Shown here one piece after another: positions 19,902 through 30,149 of a stretch of 46,240 nucleotides of DNA; position 1 is the stretch's first letter, and the number at the start of each line of letters is the position of its first letter. This stretch comes from Pochonia chlamydosporia 170 (taxonomy: Eukaryota; Ascomycota; Sordariomycetes; Hypocreales; Clavicipitaceae), in assembly GCF_001653235.2 (NCBI RefSeq), contig NW_019154063.1:1-46240 (forward strand), written 5' to 3'. A model generated the notes under the pieces. That model saw only the letters and a program-made list of their open reading frames with translations. It searched no databases and was not told the origin of the DNA. The position numbers and the translations under genes are program-made.

Positions 19902-20532
19902 GGCCGCCTGAGTGTATCGTCGTGGGGAAGGGCACGGCGATGTCCAAGCTGGTCATGGAGGGGAGGGGGGGGTTTTGAGTTTGTGTGACCACCAGGGACA
20001 TTATCCGGATAATCGGATCTCCACCACTTTTGGTTAGCATATCGCCGAGAGCCGGGATGAGAAGTGAGCGTACGAGCTCTGCAATTTCGAGGCAGATGTG
20101 TCGAAAGCTCCGTGATTCGGGGTACTTCCAAGAGGAATCAAGGGCCTTCATATAACTACCACATGACAATGTGTTCAAGCAAGACTCGAATGTCCAATTT
20201 GATATGTAGCGACTGGGTTCCGGACCGGATAAGGGATAGGGCCTCCTAGGTGGTGGATCTCGGCTCGACTAATGAAGGTTGGCTAGTCAAAGGCTGCTGG
20301 AAATCCAGAGTAGGCAACAGCCATTCCACTGGTTTTGAATTGAGTGTCCTAGTGGTTTGCGCCAGGTTAGCCACAGGGTCCTGAAACCTTAGTAGGAAAC
20401 CCTTAGCAGAAAGAAGTAAGGCACTGTACTAGAGCCTTCACCGGCTTTGGCAATTCATTTCTCGTACCTACCACTTATTTCTAACCTCACAACTCCGACT
20501 GAAGCCCGCCAAGTTGACGTCTCAAATGGACG
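19902..20532. other. shared divergent upstream region
   Basis: The amidohydrolase (minus) and the SAT4-type gene (plus) start from opposite ends of this 631-bp stretch, so it should contain both promoters. A G-run (about 19962-19972) and a pyrimidine-rich stretch before 20533 are visible. I found no further gene. Confidence 0.45.
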
Positions 20533-21785
20533 ATGTATGTCGCGGATATCTTCGTTTCCGAGAACAACTACTCCTTAGTAGGAGTAGGGTTCACCTTTAC
20601 CGTCCTGGCTATTGTTGTCGTGGTCCTGAGAATTTTTACTCGGCTATGGGTTGTCAAGAGTTTTGGCGTTGATGACAGCTTCATTGTACTCTCCGCGGTA
20701 TTACCAACTCCATTCCCCCTATTCCTTACATCCCTAACGGCTGATACCCTGCAAGCTGGCGACATTGGGCTTCTTGATCGCCGTCATGCAACGTAAGCAA
20801 TAGCATTCAACAATCCAGAACTTCAGTCTGATGGCATCTAGAGGTTCGCTTTGGTCTGGGGTTTCCGCCCAATCCTGAACTCCTCTCCCCGTTCATCCAA
20901 GCGACAACTGCAAGCGTCATTTCGTACACAATCTGCCATCTCGCCGTAAACTATCTATTTCGATCCAGTGCTTGCGTATTTTTGATATACCGGTTGCTAG
21001 GCGCCTCTTTATCAGCATCATCGCCTTCCTCTGCGTCTACGGGACGCTCTGTCTGCTACTAACAATAATGACTTGCTTGCCGGTTGAAAAGTACTGGAAT
21101 GATTCGATTCCAGGGAGGTGCCTCGATAACCGAGCTATGCGATATGCTTTTGCGGGCATCAATATTGCCAATGATTTCGTTCTTTTGATTGCACCCATGC
21201 CGTTTCTCAAGAGTCTACAAATGGCGAGAAAGCGCAAATATGCTCTGATGGCAGTTTTTGCCGCTGGTGGCGTGTAAGTATGATATCCTTTCCCTAATGA
21301 AATATTCAGGACTGACATCGTACATAGGGCTTGTGTTATCGCCATCATCAGATTGTATTCGCTCTGGGCCTACAGTTCGGTTTCTGTTCGTGAACGGCCA
21401 GGTTAGGAACCATTTTCACGTTGCAAGACACGAAGATGCTAAAAATTTCACAGTGAACGGAATCGAGATTGCTATTTGGTCTGGCCTAGAATGCAACATC
21501 GCCATCATCTGCGCATGTGTGCCTTCGCTCAATCCACTTCTTTCCAGGACATTCCTTGGCTCTGGTAGCTCTTGGAGTGGAACGCCGCGACAGATTAGTT
21601 GCGGTAATTCTGCCCACAGTAGCCCGCACAATTGGACCGACATTTCGCACAGATGCCCCGGCCACGAAAGCAAAGGCATAAAAGCGCAGCCGTCCTTCGA
21701 GTTGGGGGCTATATCGGTTTGTGACGACAACGACAGCGCAAAGAACCTAGTGACTAGCAGCGTGGCTCCAAGGACCAGTGCATAG
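20533..21785 (+). pseudogene. SAT4/PTH11-like rhodopsin-fold membrane protein, one frameshift
   Basis: Five exons can be read: 20533-20697, 20756-20792, 20842-21273, 21329-21401 and 21454-21785. The introns are short with good GT/AG ends and CTAAC/CTGAC branch points. The product has the family hallmarks: TM1 followed by VLRIFTRLWVVKSFGVDDSF, the loop motif FGLGFPPNP, KLSISIQCLRIF, LTIMTCLPVEKYWN, FVLLIAPMPFLKSLQM and a last segment IAIWSGLECNIAIICACVP. Around 20945-20951 the frame changes: HLAV before the AAA run continues as KLSI only if one base is added. The third exon is therefore split by a single-base deletion or a sequencing error. Family members are membrane proteins of unknown or G-protein-linked function. 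Confidence 0.7.
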
Positions 21786-22760
21786 GCAATCGGGAGGCAA
21801 TGGAAGCAGTAAGATGACTTAGACTTCGTCCAGCTACGCTAATATCTATCAATTCCGCATATCTATTGGTTTTCCCCTTTCCAGTTTGACATCGAGACTG
21901 TAGCCGCACTTTCAATTACAACTTATTGTGGTCCCTAATCTTCCATGGGCGCGATTATGTCCGTGCATCCAGAAGAGCTGGGTGTCAGTGGCGTATGGGC
22001 TTGCATTCAGTTCAGCCATTATCGCAATTGTGCGAATAGGGTCCTGACTAGGGAGGTTCCAAACAGCCACGGATGTCAGTCCGCTCCAATGTCGCTCAGT
22101 AATGGGGAATGTGCTGCCCTTCTGGTGGAGAATGATCGACGGGTACCCCAGCAATAATGTTGGTCAATCGGTCCGTCGGAAACGCTTCAACTTTATTTGA
22201 CCCCTGCCTCACAGCTACGGGTAGGCTAAAGCCTTGACAACGGCCGCAACGCTAACCAAATGCCTCACCAAAATATATCAGAGTCACGCCATTCGTGACG
22301 AAAAGGTTTAGCTGTGCCCCAGTTTGTGGAGGTGGGGAACCTATCCGCTAGTGGGCCACACCGATCGCGAGTAATCGACTAACCGGATGACAGGGCAACT
22401 ACGAGACAATCCACACTCACGACGCCAACGGGTGTTCGTACTCGGTACCTTTGAGAACGTGGCGTGACTCGATTTCGCCCTTTTGAGCTCACTTCGCGTC
22501 GTGGTGCCCATATGGGTTTCTCTAATTCATGTCAGTCAAATCAGCCCAGCATCCGGACACCACGTGTTCTGACACTGAACATGGTATCCTGGACGCCTGT
22601 ACTCCTTCATTTTGCACGGTCATGTCGTTGTGTTTTACCCTTCCGACGGCAAACTCGGCATCTCAGACTGGGGGAAAGATTTACGAATGTTTTGTTTTTG
22701 TAAACCCGTTACCCGTGCCCCGCCCCACTTTATTGGCAACTCGGCGAGCTCGCAGCTCCT
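21786..22760. other. no gene seen
   Basis: Only short frames without motifs. The stretch leads into the upstream repeats of the third pogo element. Confidence 0.4.
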
Positions 22761-22792
22761 CAGTCTATTAGCCACATCAGTCTATTAACCAC
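22761..22792 (+). repeat. tandem 15-bp repeat upstream of pogo transposase
   Basis: CAGTCTATTAGCCAC and CAGTCTATTAACCAC stand 2 bp apart about 70-100 bp before the transposase start. This resembles the duplicated terminal motif of pogo copy 1 and could be this element's 5' terminal repeat. No matching inverted copy was found beyond 24702. Confidence 0.4.
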
Positions 22793-22858
22793 TTTTCCAA
22801 CCCCCCCGACTAGAATCGCTTCAAATTCAACCAATTTTTGATTATTTGACTGCCCACA

Positions 22859-24702
22859 ATGGAATCTAAGATAGAAGAGGCCCTGAAATACCTTGAAGAC
22901 TTTCCGGAGTCAAAAATCAGCACCGTGGCACGAGAATACGGCGTGCCACGTGGCCGCCTGCGCTCCCGCCTCGATGGCCGTGGTCCAAAAATCGGGCGGC
23001 CACCCCCCCATTCAAGGCTTACGGGGCCAGAGGAGAAGGCCATTTGCCGCTATATTGATCGCCTTGATAGGATCAATCTTGCCGTGCGTGTTGAATTCGT
23101 TGTCGATGCAGCAGAAGCGATCATCAACGAGCGGTGTGGCACATCCAACATTGAGCCCTTGGGCCGTATGTGGGCTCCTCGCTTTCTCAAGCGCCACAAA
23201 TACGATAAACGGTTCCAAAAGAAGCTCCATTCTGATCGACAGGCCTCCGAGGATGTCAATAGAGTCAGTATATACTTTGAGCGTCTCAATGCTATTATCC
23301 AAGAGCACGGTATACAACCAGAAGATATATGGAATATGGATGAGACTCGGTTTCGAATTGGTGTTGGAAAGGATCATCTGATCGTTACCAAACGAAAGAG
23401 AGCGCATTATTTTGGGCTGCCTGAGAATAGAGAGTCCGCCACGGCGATTGAGGCTATATCAGCAGGTGGGCAATATATACCTGCATTCTTAATCCTCTCT
23501 GGGCAATGCCACATGTCTGCATGGTATCAAATTCCTGGATTGGATCAAGATATGGTACTTCGGCCAACCCCTAGCGGCTATTCCAACGATGAGATTTGTC
23601 TGGAATGGCTTCAGCACTTCCAGAAGCACTCAGCGAAGAAAACTCGAGGCGCAAAGCGACTCCTTATTATCGATGGCCACGGCTCGCACCATACCAAGCA
23701 ATTCATCCAGTTTTGTGACAACCATGATATCATACCGTTTGGCATGCCACCAAATATGACACATATACTCCAGCCACTTGACGTAGTGGTTTTCCAGCCA
23801 TTGAAGCATTACCATGCTAAGGCCTTGGAGGTTATGGCTCGTGATGGAGTGGTTAATATTGGCAAGCTTGAGTTCCTTTCCTGTGTTGGAGATGTACGGC
23901 TGCAAGCATTCAAAGAGAGCACCTCATTATCTGCGTTCAAGAAGACCGGGATCCATCCATTCAACCCGCATCCAATACTACAAATCCTAGCGGCACGTCA
24001 ACCTGAGAAAACACCAAGCCCACCATACAGCGGCCCACTCTCCTCACCATTTGATACCCCAATTACACTCCGTCACAGTGTGGCTAACAATCAGGTTCAA
24101 ACTTGACAAGTCTCAATCAAGCTCGGCCCCTCGTCAAGTCAAGTTCTCAAGTCAAGTTTAAAGCTGCCATTCAATCAGTCAAGTTCAACGAGTGTCAAGC
24201 TGTCAAGTACTTGACGTTCATTAGATTTCTTGCGGAATCGTGCAAACTCTAGGTTAAGTCACGACGGCGGGTGCTAATGCGGGCTGCGTGGGACGAAATC
24301 GATCTGGACCCACCCATCAACTTAACCAGAGTACCCGTCAAAATGCGCTACAACGCGTGGGATCGGCGCGTTATTATGTCTCTACACGCGTTCTGGGGCG
24401 CAATCAGCCATCAAGCAGTCAAAGCTCATCTGCGACGTCCTTCTACAAGGTAAACTCTATACACATTACTCGATTAGGTATAGTACATCAAGTACTTGAC
24501 AAGTTGTCAATCGAGGTGGCTGCATGGTCAAGTCAAGCTTCAATCGAGTTGAGATACCTTTCAATCAACCAAGTTCGAGGGCTGAAATTGAACTTGACTG
24601 ATTGTTAGCCACACTGCTATCAAGGCAGACCCAGAAGCAATAGCTGAATACGAAAGACTGGAAGCTAAGGCAGAACAACTCAATAGACCACATTATTACT
24701 GA
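22859..24702 (+). pseudogene. third pogo-family transposase, split by a MITE-like insertion
   Basis: From ATG 22859 (MESKIEEALKYLEDFPESK) it has a Psq/CENP-B DNA-binding region (VAREYGVPRGRLRSRL) and a DDE_1 core. All three Asp are kept: WNMDETRFRIG, LLIIDGHGSHH and LQPLDVVVFQPLKHYH. The native frame runs to about 24075 (TPITLRH). It then enters an inserted 541-bp element and stops after VANNQVQT at about 24106. The original C-terminus reappears right after the insertion (TAIKADPEAIAEYERL ... LNRPHYY, stop 24700-24702). The core is uninterrupted and a truncated protein of 415 aa could be made; whether it is active is unknown. It differs in sequence from the other two pogo copies. Confidence 0.8.
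24076..24616. mobile_element. 541-bp non-autonomous element (hAT-like MITE)
   Basis: It is bounded by perfect 19-bp inverted repeats CAGTGTGGCTAACAATCAG. Both subterminal zones (about 24092-24216 and 24487-24600) are crowded with CAAGT/ACTTG, about fourteen copies in all and none in the middle, as expected for transposase-binding sites. The start CAGTGTG resembles the hAT at 1-2126, but the next bases differ. An 8-bp target duplication is not evident (left ctccgtca, right ctatcaag). No transposase is inside; a 60-codon frame at 24271-24453 has no recognisable motif. Confidence 0.75.
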
Positions 24703-25035
24703 CCTTGCTTCCACTCGGCCATGCAGCTTGAACTGTAACATCGCAAACTCCCCAGTCACCCTTTCATTCTAGTTCCTCTACCAATTAATCATGGACTGCC
24801 ATTGTCTTTCAATGGACAGCACTTTGAACCTCGTCTATGGCCCTCTATATGACATTTGCTACACGTTGGTATTCTCCTTCCCGGCCCGTCTGACGGCGAA
24901 TCATCCTGAAGCTCGTTTTGAAGTTGGTCAAGAGGTCCTTCTCGTTATCTTACTTAATTTCGCAAACTATTCCTCCCTCCAGCACGCAAACCACGACAAT
25001 GAGGTCCATATGCGGCGAATTTAGATATAACCTCT
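24703..25035. other. no gene seen
   Basis: A frame of 77 codons from the ATG at 24791 is open but shows no family motif. The sequence lies between the pogo remnant and the metalloprotease stop codon. Confidence 0.35.
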
Positions 25036-26090
25036 CTAGTCAATCTCGCGCTTATTCAAGCTGCCTAGGCGGACCAAGGAGAGGAGTCCTCTCATGCGGG
25101 CTGTCTGGCCAGGTGTAAAACGGTTGCGGCATTTGCTATTTTCAACTGGGTTAGCGATATAGACAACGACAAAAATGTTTTTATATATTATTGATGTAAA
25201 TGAAGTTTTCGTGCACTTACTAATAGGTGTAGTCCATGTGATTGTCAATTGGATCGAGACCGGGCAAGTCGGGACAGGTATCACGGCCTACTGGGCACTT
25301 TGCCCAGTCGGGAGAATCGTTGGCGGGAGAAGCTTCGGCGGGAGTGTCGGCGATGAAGTCCCCACCGTTCTCGTTACAGCCGCCCTGGAAGGTGTGCAAC
25401 AGACCAAACCAGTGCCCAACCTCGTGGACAGTGGTGCGACCCCCGGTTGCGCGTGCGCCGCCGGGCAGGGATTGGGAGCCAACCATGCAGCCATCCATAG
25501 CCAGCGCCTCGCCTTCGAAGGCGTTCATGTTGGGGAATCTGCAGACACCCCCGGTCCGCAGGCCGGGCACGTAGTAGAGATTCAACGTGCGCGAGGTGCC
25601 ACGGTGCAACTTGGTCTTGAGATCCTTTTCGTAGAGTTTCGGATACATGGCCCATGTGGTGTTCTTGGTCCAGGTCGTGTTAACGAGGTTGAAGGTGAGA
25701 TTACTTGGTGCATATGCGTTGTTGAGGAGCTTCATCTCTTCGGCAATTTGCTCCTTCTGTTAAAGGCAAATGGAGTCAGAATAAAAAACCAATAAAAAAT
25801 TAGGAGGGGATAAAAAGGGAAAAAGACAAGCAGAAGTTTACAGTAGGCCAGCTGCCGTTTCTGGCGTAAGTGGTAGTAACAACGTGAACCCAAGCATCCA
25901 ACGAAATCAGTTCACCGGCATCGCGGCGAGTCAAGTGTTGCTCGCCCTTTGCCAGCTGCTCGTGCAGAGCCAATATATCCGCGCCGGGCTGGGAATCGCA
26001 ACGGGCTCTTTGTTCTCTTGTCAATAAGGTTGCGTTGGCCAGCTGTCCGAGGGTTAACAAAGTCGTTGCGAGATGATATAAAGAAAGCAT
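25036..26090 (-). CDS. secreted M43 (pappalysin-like) metalloprotease, 294 aa
   Basis: Three exons: 25842-26090, 25221-25756 and 25036-25135, with two 85-nt introns; lengths sum to 885 nt, in frame. The start MLSLYHLATTLLTLGQLANA is a signal peptide. A propeptide-like stretch follows, then NNAYAPSNLTFNLV, NLYYVPGL and the zinc site HEVGHWFGLLH. A cysteine-rich loop (CNENGGDFIADTPAE) and NHMDYTY with the Met-turn complete it, ending NRFTPGQTARMRG. This is the compact fungal extracellular metalloprotease layout. An in-frame TAG right after DYTY is bypassed by the second splice (gtaagt donor inside TATTAGTAAGT). It acts outside the cell on proteins; the specific target is unknown. Confidence 0.88.
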
Positions 26091-26824
26091 TTTTAGAGCT
26101 AGTTTATAAAAGGCAAAGGAAATATATCTTTTATGTTTATTTGGCAATCCTCCTATTCTCACATCGTGGCCATGGGGACTTATATACTGCTACGATCCAT
26201 TGCTTTTACTCTGTGAGATAATGTGATCTGCCATGTTGTCAATAGTTCGCATTGGCAGCCAAGCAAACATCACACTAGTGACAGCTCAGGCGGAGAAGCC
26301 ACGTGCCACATGGTTTGGCGCTGTTTCTGCAGGGATCATAAGTGTGAAAGTGGTCGATCGATCCAATAACGCGACCCCCCACAACCCCAGAATGTCGATC
26401 CCTCATTGTCGAGTCAGACATACGAAGTTCCCCATCCACTTGGCTAGATTTGGCGCAGCTTGAAGTTCACAAGCCTACACTATGTGCAAACTCTGGCATG
26501 GTTCCAATACTACTGTACAAGAGGTTAAAGATCGCCGTATACCGCGGCTACTACAAAATCATTCTCGGCCAAAGAGGTAGCTGTGGCGCTGCTAATCTGG
26601 CGTATTTGTTGTGTTTTGTGCTTTGTCATTCTTAGGAGATAACTAGTGGTTCTTTCCAAGAAACGCTCGTATCCACCAGCTGTGGCCTCCCGTTTCTCGT
26701 TCAAGCAATGTGACCAGGGTGTGCATAAGAAGCAGCTCTCTTGTATCGTCCTTCTATCGAGCAAGTTGTCATGACAAATAGAGATAGCTGTTTGTTCGGC
26801 ATAACTAGAGGCAGGGTTGAAAGC
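26091..26824. other. metalloprotease upstream region, no further gene
   Basis: This contains the metalloprotease promoter side. A minus frame at 26525-26869 of 114 codons looks somewhat protein-like but I recognise no motif. Confidence 0.35.
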
Positions 26825-26950
26825 CACTCCACTCATCCACTGAATGCTTGAGTGTAGTGGGTAGATCATAATCCACTGAGTATGTCAATATAGTGGATCC
26901 ACTGGAAGCTGTTGTGGATTGAGTGTATTGGGTGGATTAAGAGTGGATTG
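26825..26950. repeat. cluster of TCCACT/AGTGGA motifs
   Basis: Within about 125 bp TCCACT or AGTGGA occurs at least six times in both orientations, plus GTGGAT variants. One 12-bp perfect palindrome AGTGGATCCACT lies at 26892-26903. The cluster abuts the 3' end of the helicase remnant and resembles a subterminal binding-site array of a transposon. Confidence 0.6.
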
Positions 26951-27618
26951 GCAAAGCCGGAGCAGCAGCCGCGCCGGGGCCGACGTTCGTAGCGATGACC
27001 TGGATGACTGGTCGGCTGAGGCGGTCAAGGTGGTAGTGATTATATTCGTTCACCCGGTCTTTCGTGGCGTATACCCGTAGGGCGTTGGCGAACCTGGCAA
27101 CCTCTTGATCGTCTAGCTTTGCCTGCACGCGGCCGGAGAGAAGTTTCCAGGACTCGTGGGATAGTTGGAGCAGCCGAAGTTCCCCGAGAGCCTTGCGAAA
27201 GGCCGCCTGGTCATCGCCGCACTGCCGCTGAACAACGCTCAGAAAGACGGTCTTATCGAAGCGCATATACGCGTTCCTGCCCTTGATCTCTATTCCCTGC
27301 ACTTCTTTATCGTAATAAAGCGGCTGCTGTAGAACAGGAGGAAGCTGAAAGAAGTCGCCCACCAAAAGAATATTGAGTCCACCAAAGAACTCCTCGTTCC
27401 TATGCGGAAATGCCTCGCGGAGACGGTCGTCGATCCAGGATAGCTGGCGCAGTCCCAGCATGCTTTTCTCGTCGATGATCAGGTACTGAATATCCTTCAG
27501 CTTCTTCTGGAGCTGGGCCTTATCGATGGCGGAGAGCGGCCTGAAGTCCTTGTTGATCGGGAGGTGAAGCAGCGAGTGTAAAGTGGTGCCTGATATCTGA
27601 TTTCCTGCAACGCCAGTC
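26937..27618 (-). pseudogene. PIF1-like helicase fragment (Helitron type)
   Basis: On the minus strand the frame reads GVAGNQISGTTLHSLLHLPI, QKKLKDIQYLIIDEKSMLG (Walker B), GLNILLVGDFFQLPPV, VFLSVVQRQCGDD and ATKDRVNEYNHYHLDRL. These are successive conserved blocks of PIF1-family helicases as found in fungal Helitrons. The Walker A motif that should precede GVAG is missing because a repeat starts at about 27619. The C-terminal half is also missing beyond 26937. No Rep nuclease domain is nearby. It is a truncated internal piece. Confidence 0.75.
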
Positions 27619-27667
27619 CACGGGCATGACGCTTTTACTACCGGGCATGACTCTTAGCCGGGCATGA
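27619..27667 (+). repeat. tandem GGGCATGA terminal motifs
   Basis: Three GGGCATGA units occur at about 20-bp spacing (27622, 27642, 27660), the first followed by cgcttttacta. They match the motif at 8181-8243 and, inverted, at 28503-28547. The block touches the LTR remnant at 27668. Confidence 0.6.
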
Positions 27668-28161
27668 TGTCAAGATCAGGTCGCTCATTCAAAGCAAGCA
27701 CAGTATGCTATTGTCAGATGAAGCTGCCTCAGTCAAGGTAAACACGCAAGTGTATTGCGCGGGTGGCAAAGTGGCAATAGGAAATTGGAATACTGCTTAT
27801 CACGATTTGGATAGCTATGGATTGCATTGACAGTGGACTTGTCCTTGATTGAGCTATTTGGAGGGGAATTTATCTGCTAGTTATAGAAGGTCTTGGATAA
27901 TGTGACCCTGTTGATAATTGCTTTTGTAGGATTTGAGCTTCCTTTTGATAGTCAATAGTGCCGGATAAAATCAGCTCTCGGCTGAATGCATTGTTTGTTG
28001 ACACTGCTGCTTACGCAGCAGTATTCCAATAAGTATTTAATTTCGTATACTATAATTCCGCTCTTTTAGTTAGAAAATCAAGAGTCTCTCGTTGCCCGAT
28101 TCACAGGGGATCTTCTGCCCAATCGTCGCCCAGTTATGCAAACAAGTCGTGAAGTGTGACA
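27668..28161 (+). repeat. copia LTR, solo, with internal insertion
   Basis: It begins TGTCAAGATCAGGTCGCTCA and ends gtcgtgaagtgtgaca, the complement-orientation counterparts of the copia LTR ends at 13315-13539. Compared with the 256-bp copy at 32618-32873 it has about 215 extra bases inside (about 27790-28000), interrupting the stem-loop region. Flanking pentamers (catga, tggtg) do not match, so no target duplication remains. No internal copia sequence adjoins it. Confidence 0.75.
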
Positions 28162-28898
28162 TGGTGCTTCGCGGTCTGCTGAGATTCGCGGGAGGTGAAG
28201 GTCTCGATATATACGTAGACATTGTGAACGCGCTTTTGCATCACTGGGAATAGGATAAGGCCTTTTTATGGAAAGCATTGGCCGCGATTTCTTCAACATG
28301 GGGTGCCATACTATGTTACATCTACAGGCTACGAAAAAGAACAAAGCATGCTCGAGGTTCCCTTTCGCGACTCTGGTTGCGCGTGGCTGCTTAGCCGAAA
28401 TGAAGCAATTTGCGTAGAAGTAAGGTGAAGATAAGCCAGGTACTTGCGGCCGGAGTGGCAGGATCCAACGCTAGTAACAGAGCACAATGTGACCAATCAG
28501 AAGTGGTAAAAGTCATGCCCGCGTAGCAATTGCCCCCGTGATACTGCTTCCATTCAGTGGATAACTAGTAGTGGGCACTAGGGGACGAGGAAGTCGACCT
28601 GGCAGTCCGCGTGGACATAGTGGGCGGATGCAGAGAGGTTCGCTATGGACGCCTGCAAAGTACTCAAGCCTTCAGTTTCTAGCATCAGGCCATCGCGAGT
28701 CATGGTTTCAGCCCTCAGGCAATGCTTGCATCAGGAACCGAAGTTCCCTCCTCAAACGGAAGAGTGGCGCAGATGCCTCATTCTGCCCTCCCAACTCACA
28801 AAATAGGCCACTGTACGAACCAGGGTGCCACCATGCCATTGTCAGGGACGAGGTATCGTAGGTCCGGAGCTCTCCAGGTGTCGGACAAAGCTGCCTCT
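28162..28898. other. no gene seen; inverted GGGCATGA motif at 28503-28547
   Basis: The plus strand at 28503-28522 reads gtggtaaaagtcatgccc, the inverse of the terminal motif at 8227-8243. It could be the partner of 27619-27667, bounding an element of about 0.9 kb that holds the LTR remnant. A frame at 28571-28861 is open but shows no motif. Confidence 0.4.
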
Positions 28899-28962
28899 GT
28901 TGATCGAACAAGCAGATGCTATTGCCTAAAAGGCAACAGCAGTATTCTAAAGTATTTAGTAT
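28899..28962 (+). repeat. copia LTR fragment
   Basis: The run attgcctaaaaggcaa, then cagcagtattctaaag and tatttagtat, matches the middle of the complement-orientation copia LTR. The ends are missing. Confidence 0.6.
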
Positions 28963-29041
28963 AGTAGGATTTCGCATCTTTGAAGGAGCACAACGAAAAT
29001 ATTAATATGACGACTGCCTGTTTGTTGATAAAATATGAGTA

Positions 29042-30138
29042 ACGTAATCCACAAGCGAGTCGCGCACTCCACCACCAGAATTGAAACCATCTACTGCCAA
29101 CCTTAATTTCTCCGCCAAAAATAATGGAATCATTAAGCAAAGAGAGAAAAATAGTACTAGTTATTGAGGCTATACAGAAAACTGCAGATCTAAGTGTTCG
29201 AGCTGCTGCGAAGATATATATGGTCCCAGCTAGTACGCTTAGAGATCGCATTAGAGGCATCACTACACGACGCGATACTACACCCAATTCTCGAAAACTT
29301 ACAAATCTAGAGGAGTCAACAATTATTCAATATATCCTTGACCTAGATTCACGATCATTTCCTCCCCGGCTTTGTGGCGTGGAAGATATGGCGAATCGAC
29401 TGCTCGCCGATCGCAACGCGCCTCCTGTGGGAGTTAACTGGGCTTCAAACTTCGTCAAGCGCCACGATGAGCTAACTACGCGTTTTACGCGTAGATATGA
29501 CTACCAGAGAGCCTTATGCGAAGATCCAAAGATAATTAAGCCTTGGTTTGAGCTTGTGCGCAATACAGTCGCGAAATACGGCATACATGATGACGACTTC
29601 CACAACTTTGATGAGACTGGCTTTATGATGGGCATAATCTCAACCACAATGGTAGTTACAAGCTCAGAAAGACGTGGCAAGCCAAGTTTAGCTCAACCAG
29701 GTGACAGAAAATGGGTTTCGGTACTCCAGTCTATTAATTCCCGAGGCGAAGCTATCCCGCCGTTCATTATAGCTGCGGGGCAATATCACCTCGCAAACTG
29801 GTATGAAGATAGCGCGCTACCTAAGGATTGGGTTATCTCTATAACTCACAACGGCTGGACTACAAATGAGAAAGCCGTAGATTGGATCCGGCACTTTGAA
29901 AAACATACTAAACCTAAAAGTCGCGGCGCATATCGACTTCTTATTCTAGATGGACACGAAAGTCACCACTCAACTGAATTCGAGGTATTCTGCAAAGATC
30001 ATAAGATTATTACGCTTTGCATGCCATCTCATTCATCTCACATTCTTCAGCCATTAGATGTTGGCTGTTTTGGGCCGCTAAAAAAGGCGTATGGCAAAGA
30101 AATTGAAGGACTTATGAGGGCGCACGTCACACACATCA
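29042..30138 (+). mobile_element. pogo element copy 2, 3'-truncated
   Basis: The left end follows a TA (29040-29041) and starts ACGTAATCCACAAGCGAG, sharing ACGT and the gcgag core with copy 1. The sequence then parallels copy 1 through the transposase until about 30138, where homology stops and a different repeat begins. The right terminus is lost. Confidence 0.75.
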
Positions 30139-30149
30139 GTGATGGATAG
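29124..30149 (+). pseudogene. pogo transposase copy 2, C-terminus lost
   Basis: The frame is open for 341 codons from MESLSKERKIVLVIEAIQ. It has the helix-turn-helix region (LSVRAAAKIYMVPASTLRDR), FVKRHDELTTRFTRRYDYQR and an intact DDE triad: NFDETGFMMG, LLILDGHESHHS and LQPLDVGCFGPLKKAYGK. None of the stops of copy 1 is present. It ends in foreign sequence after VTHISDG, missing the last ~120 residues and the CCHC zinc knuckle that copy 1 retains. It gives the best local view of what the family encodes before decay. Confidence 0.82.

Noticed and set aside
20948..20970. 23-nt stretch between GTAAAC and CCAG as an intron that would restore the SAT4 frame
   Set aside because: It is far shorter than the other introns here and lacks a branch point; a one-base deletion explains the shift better.
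24271..24453. 60-codon frame inside the MITE-like element as a captured gene
   Set aside because: No recognisable domain, and the length is within chance for this composition.
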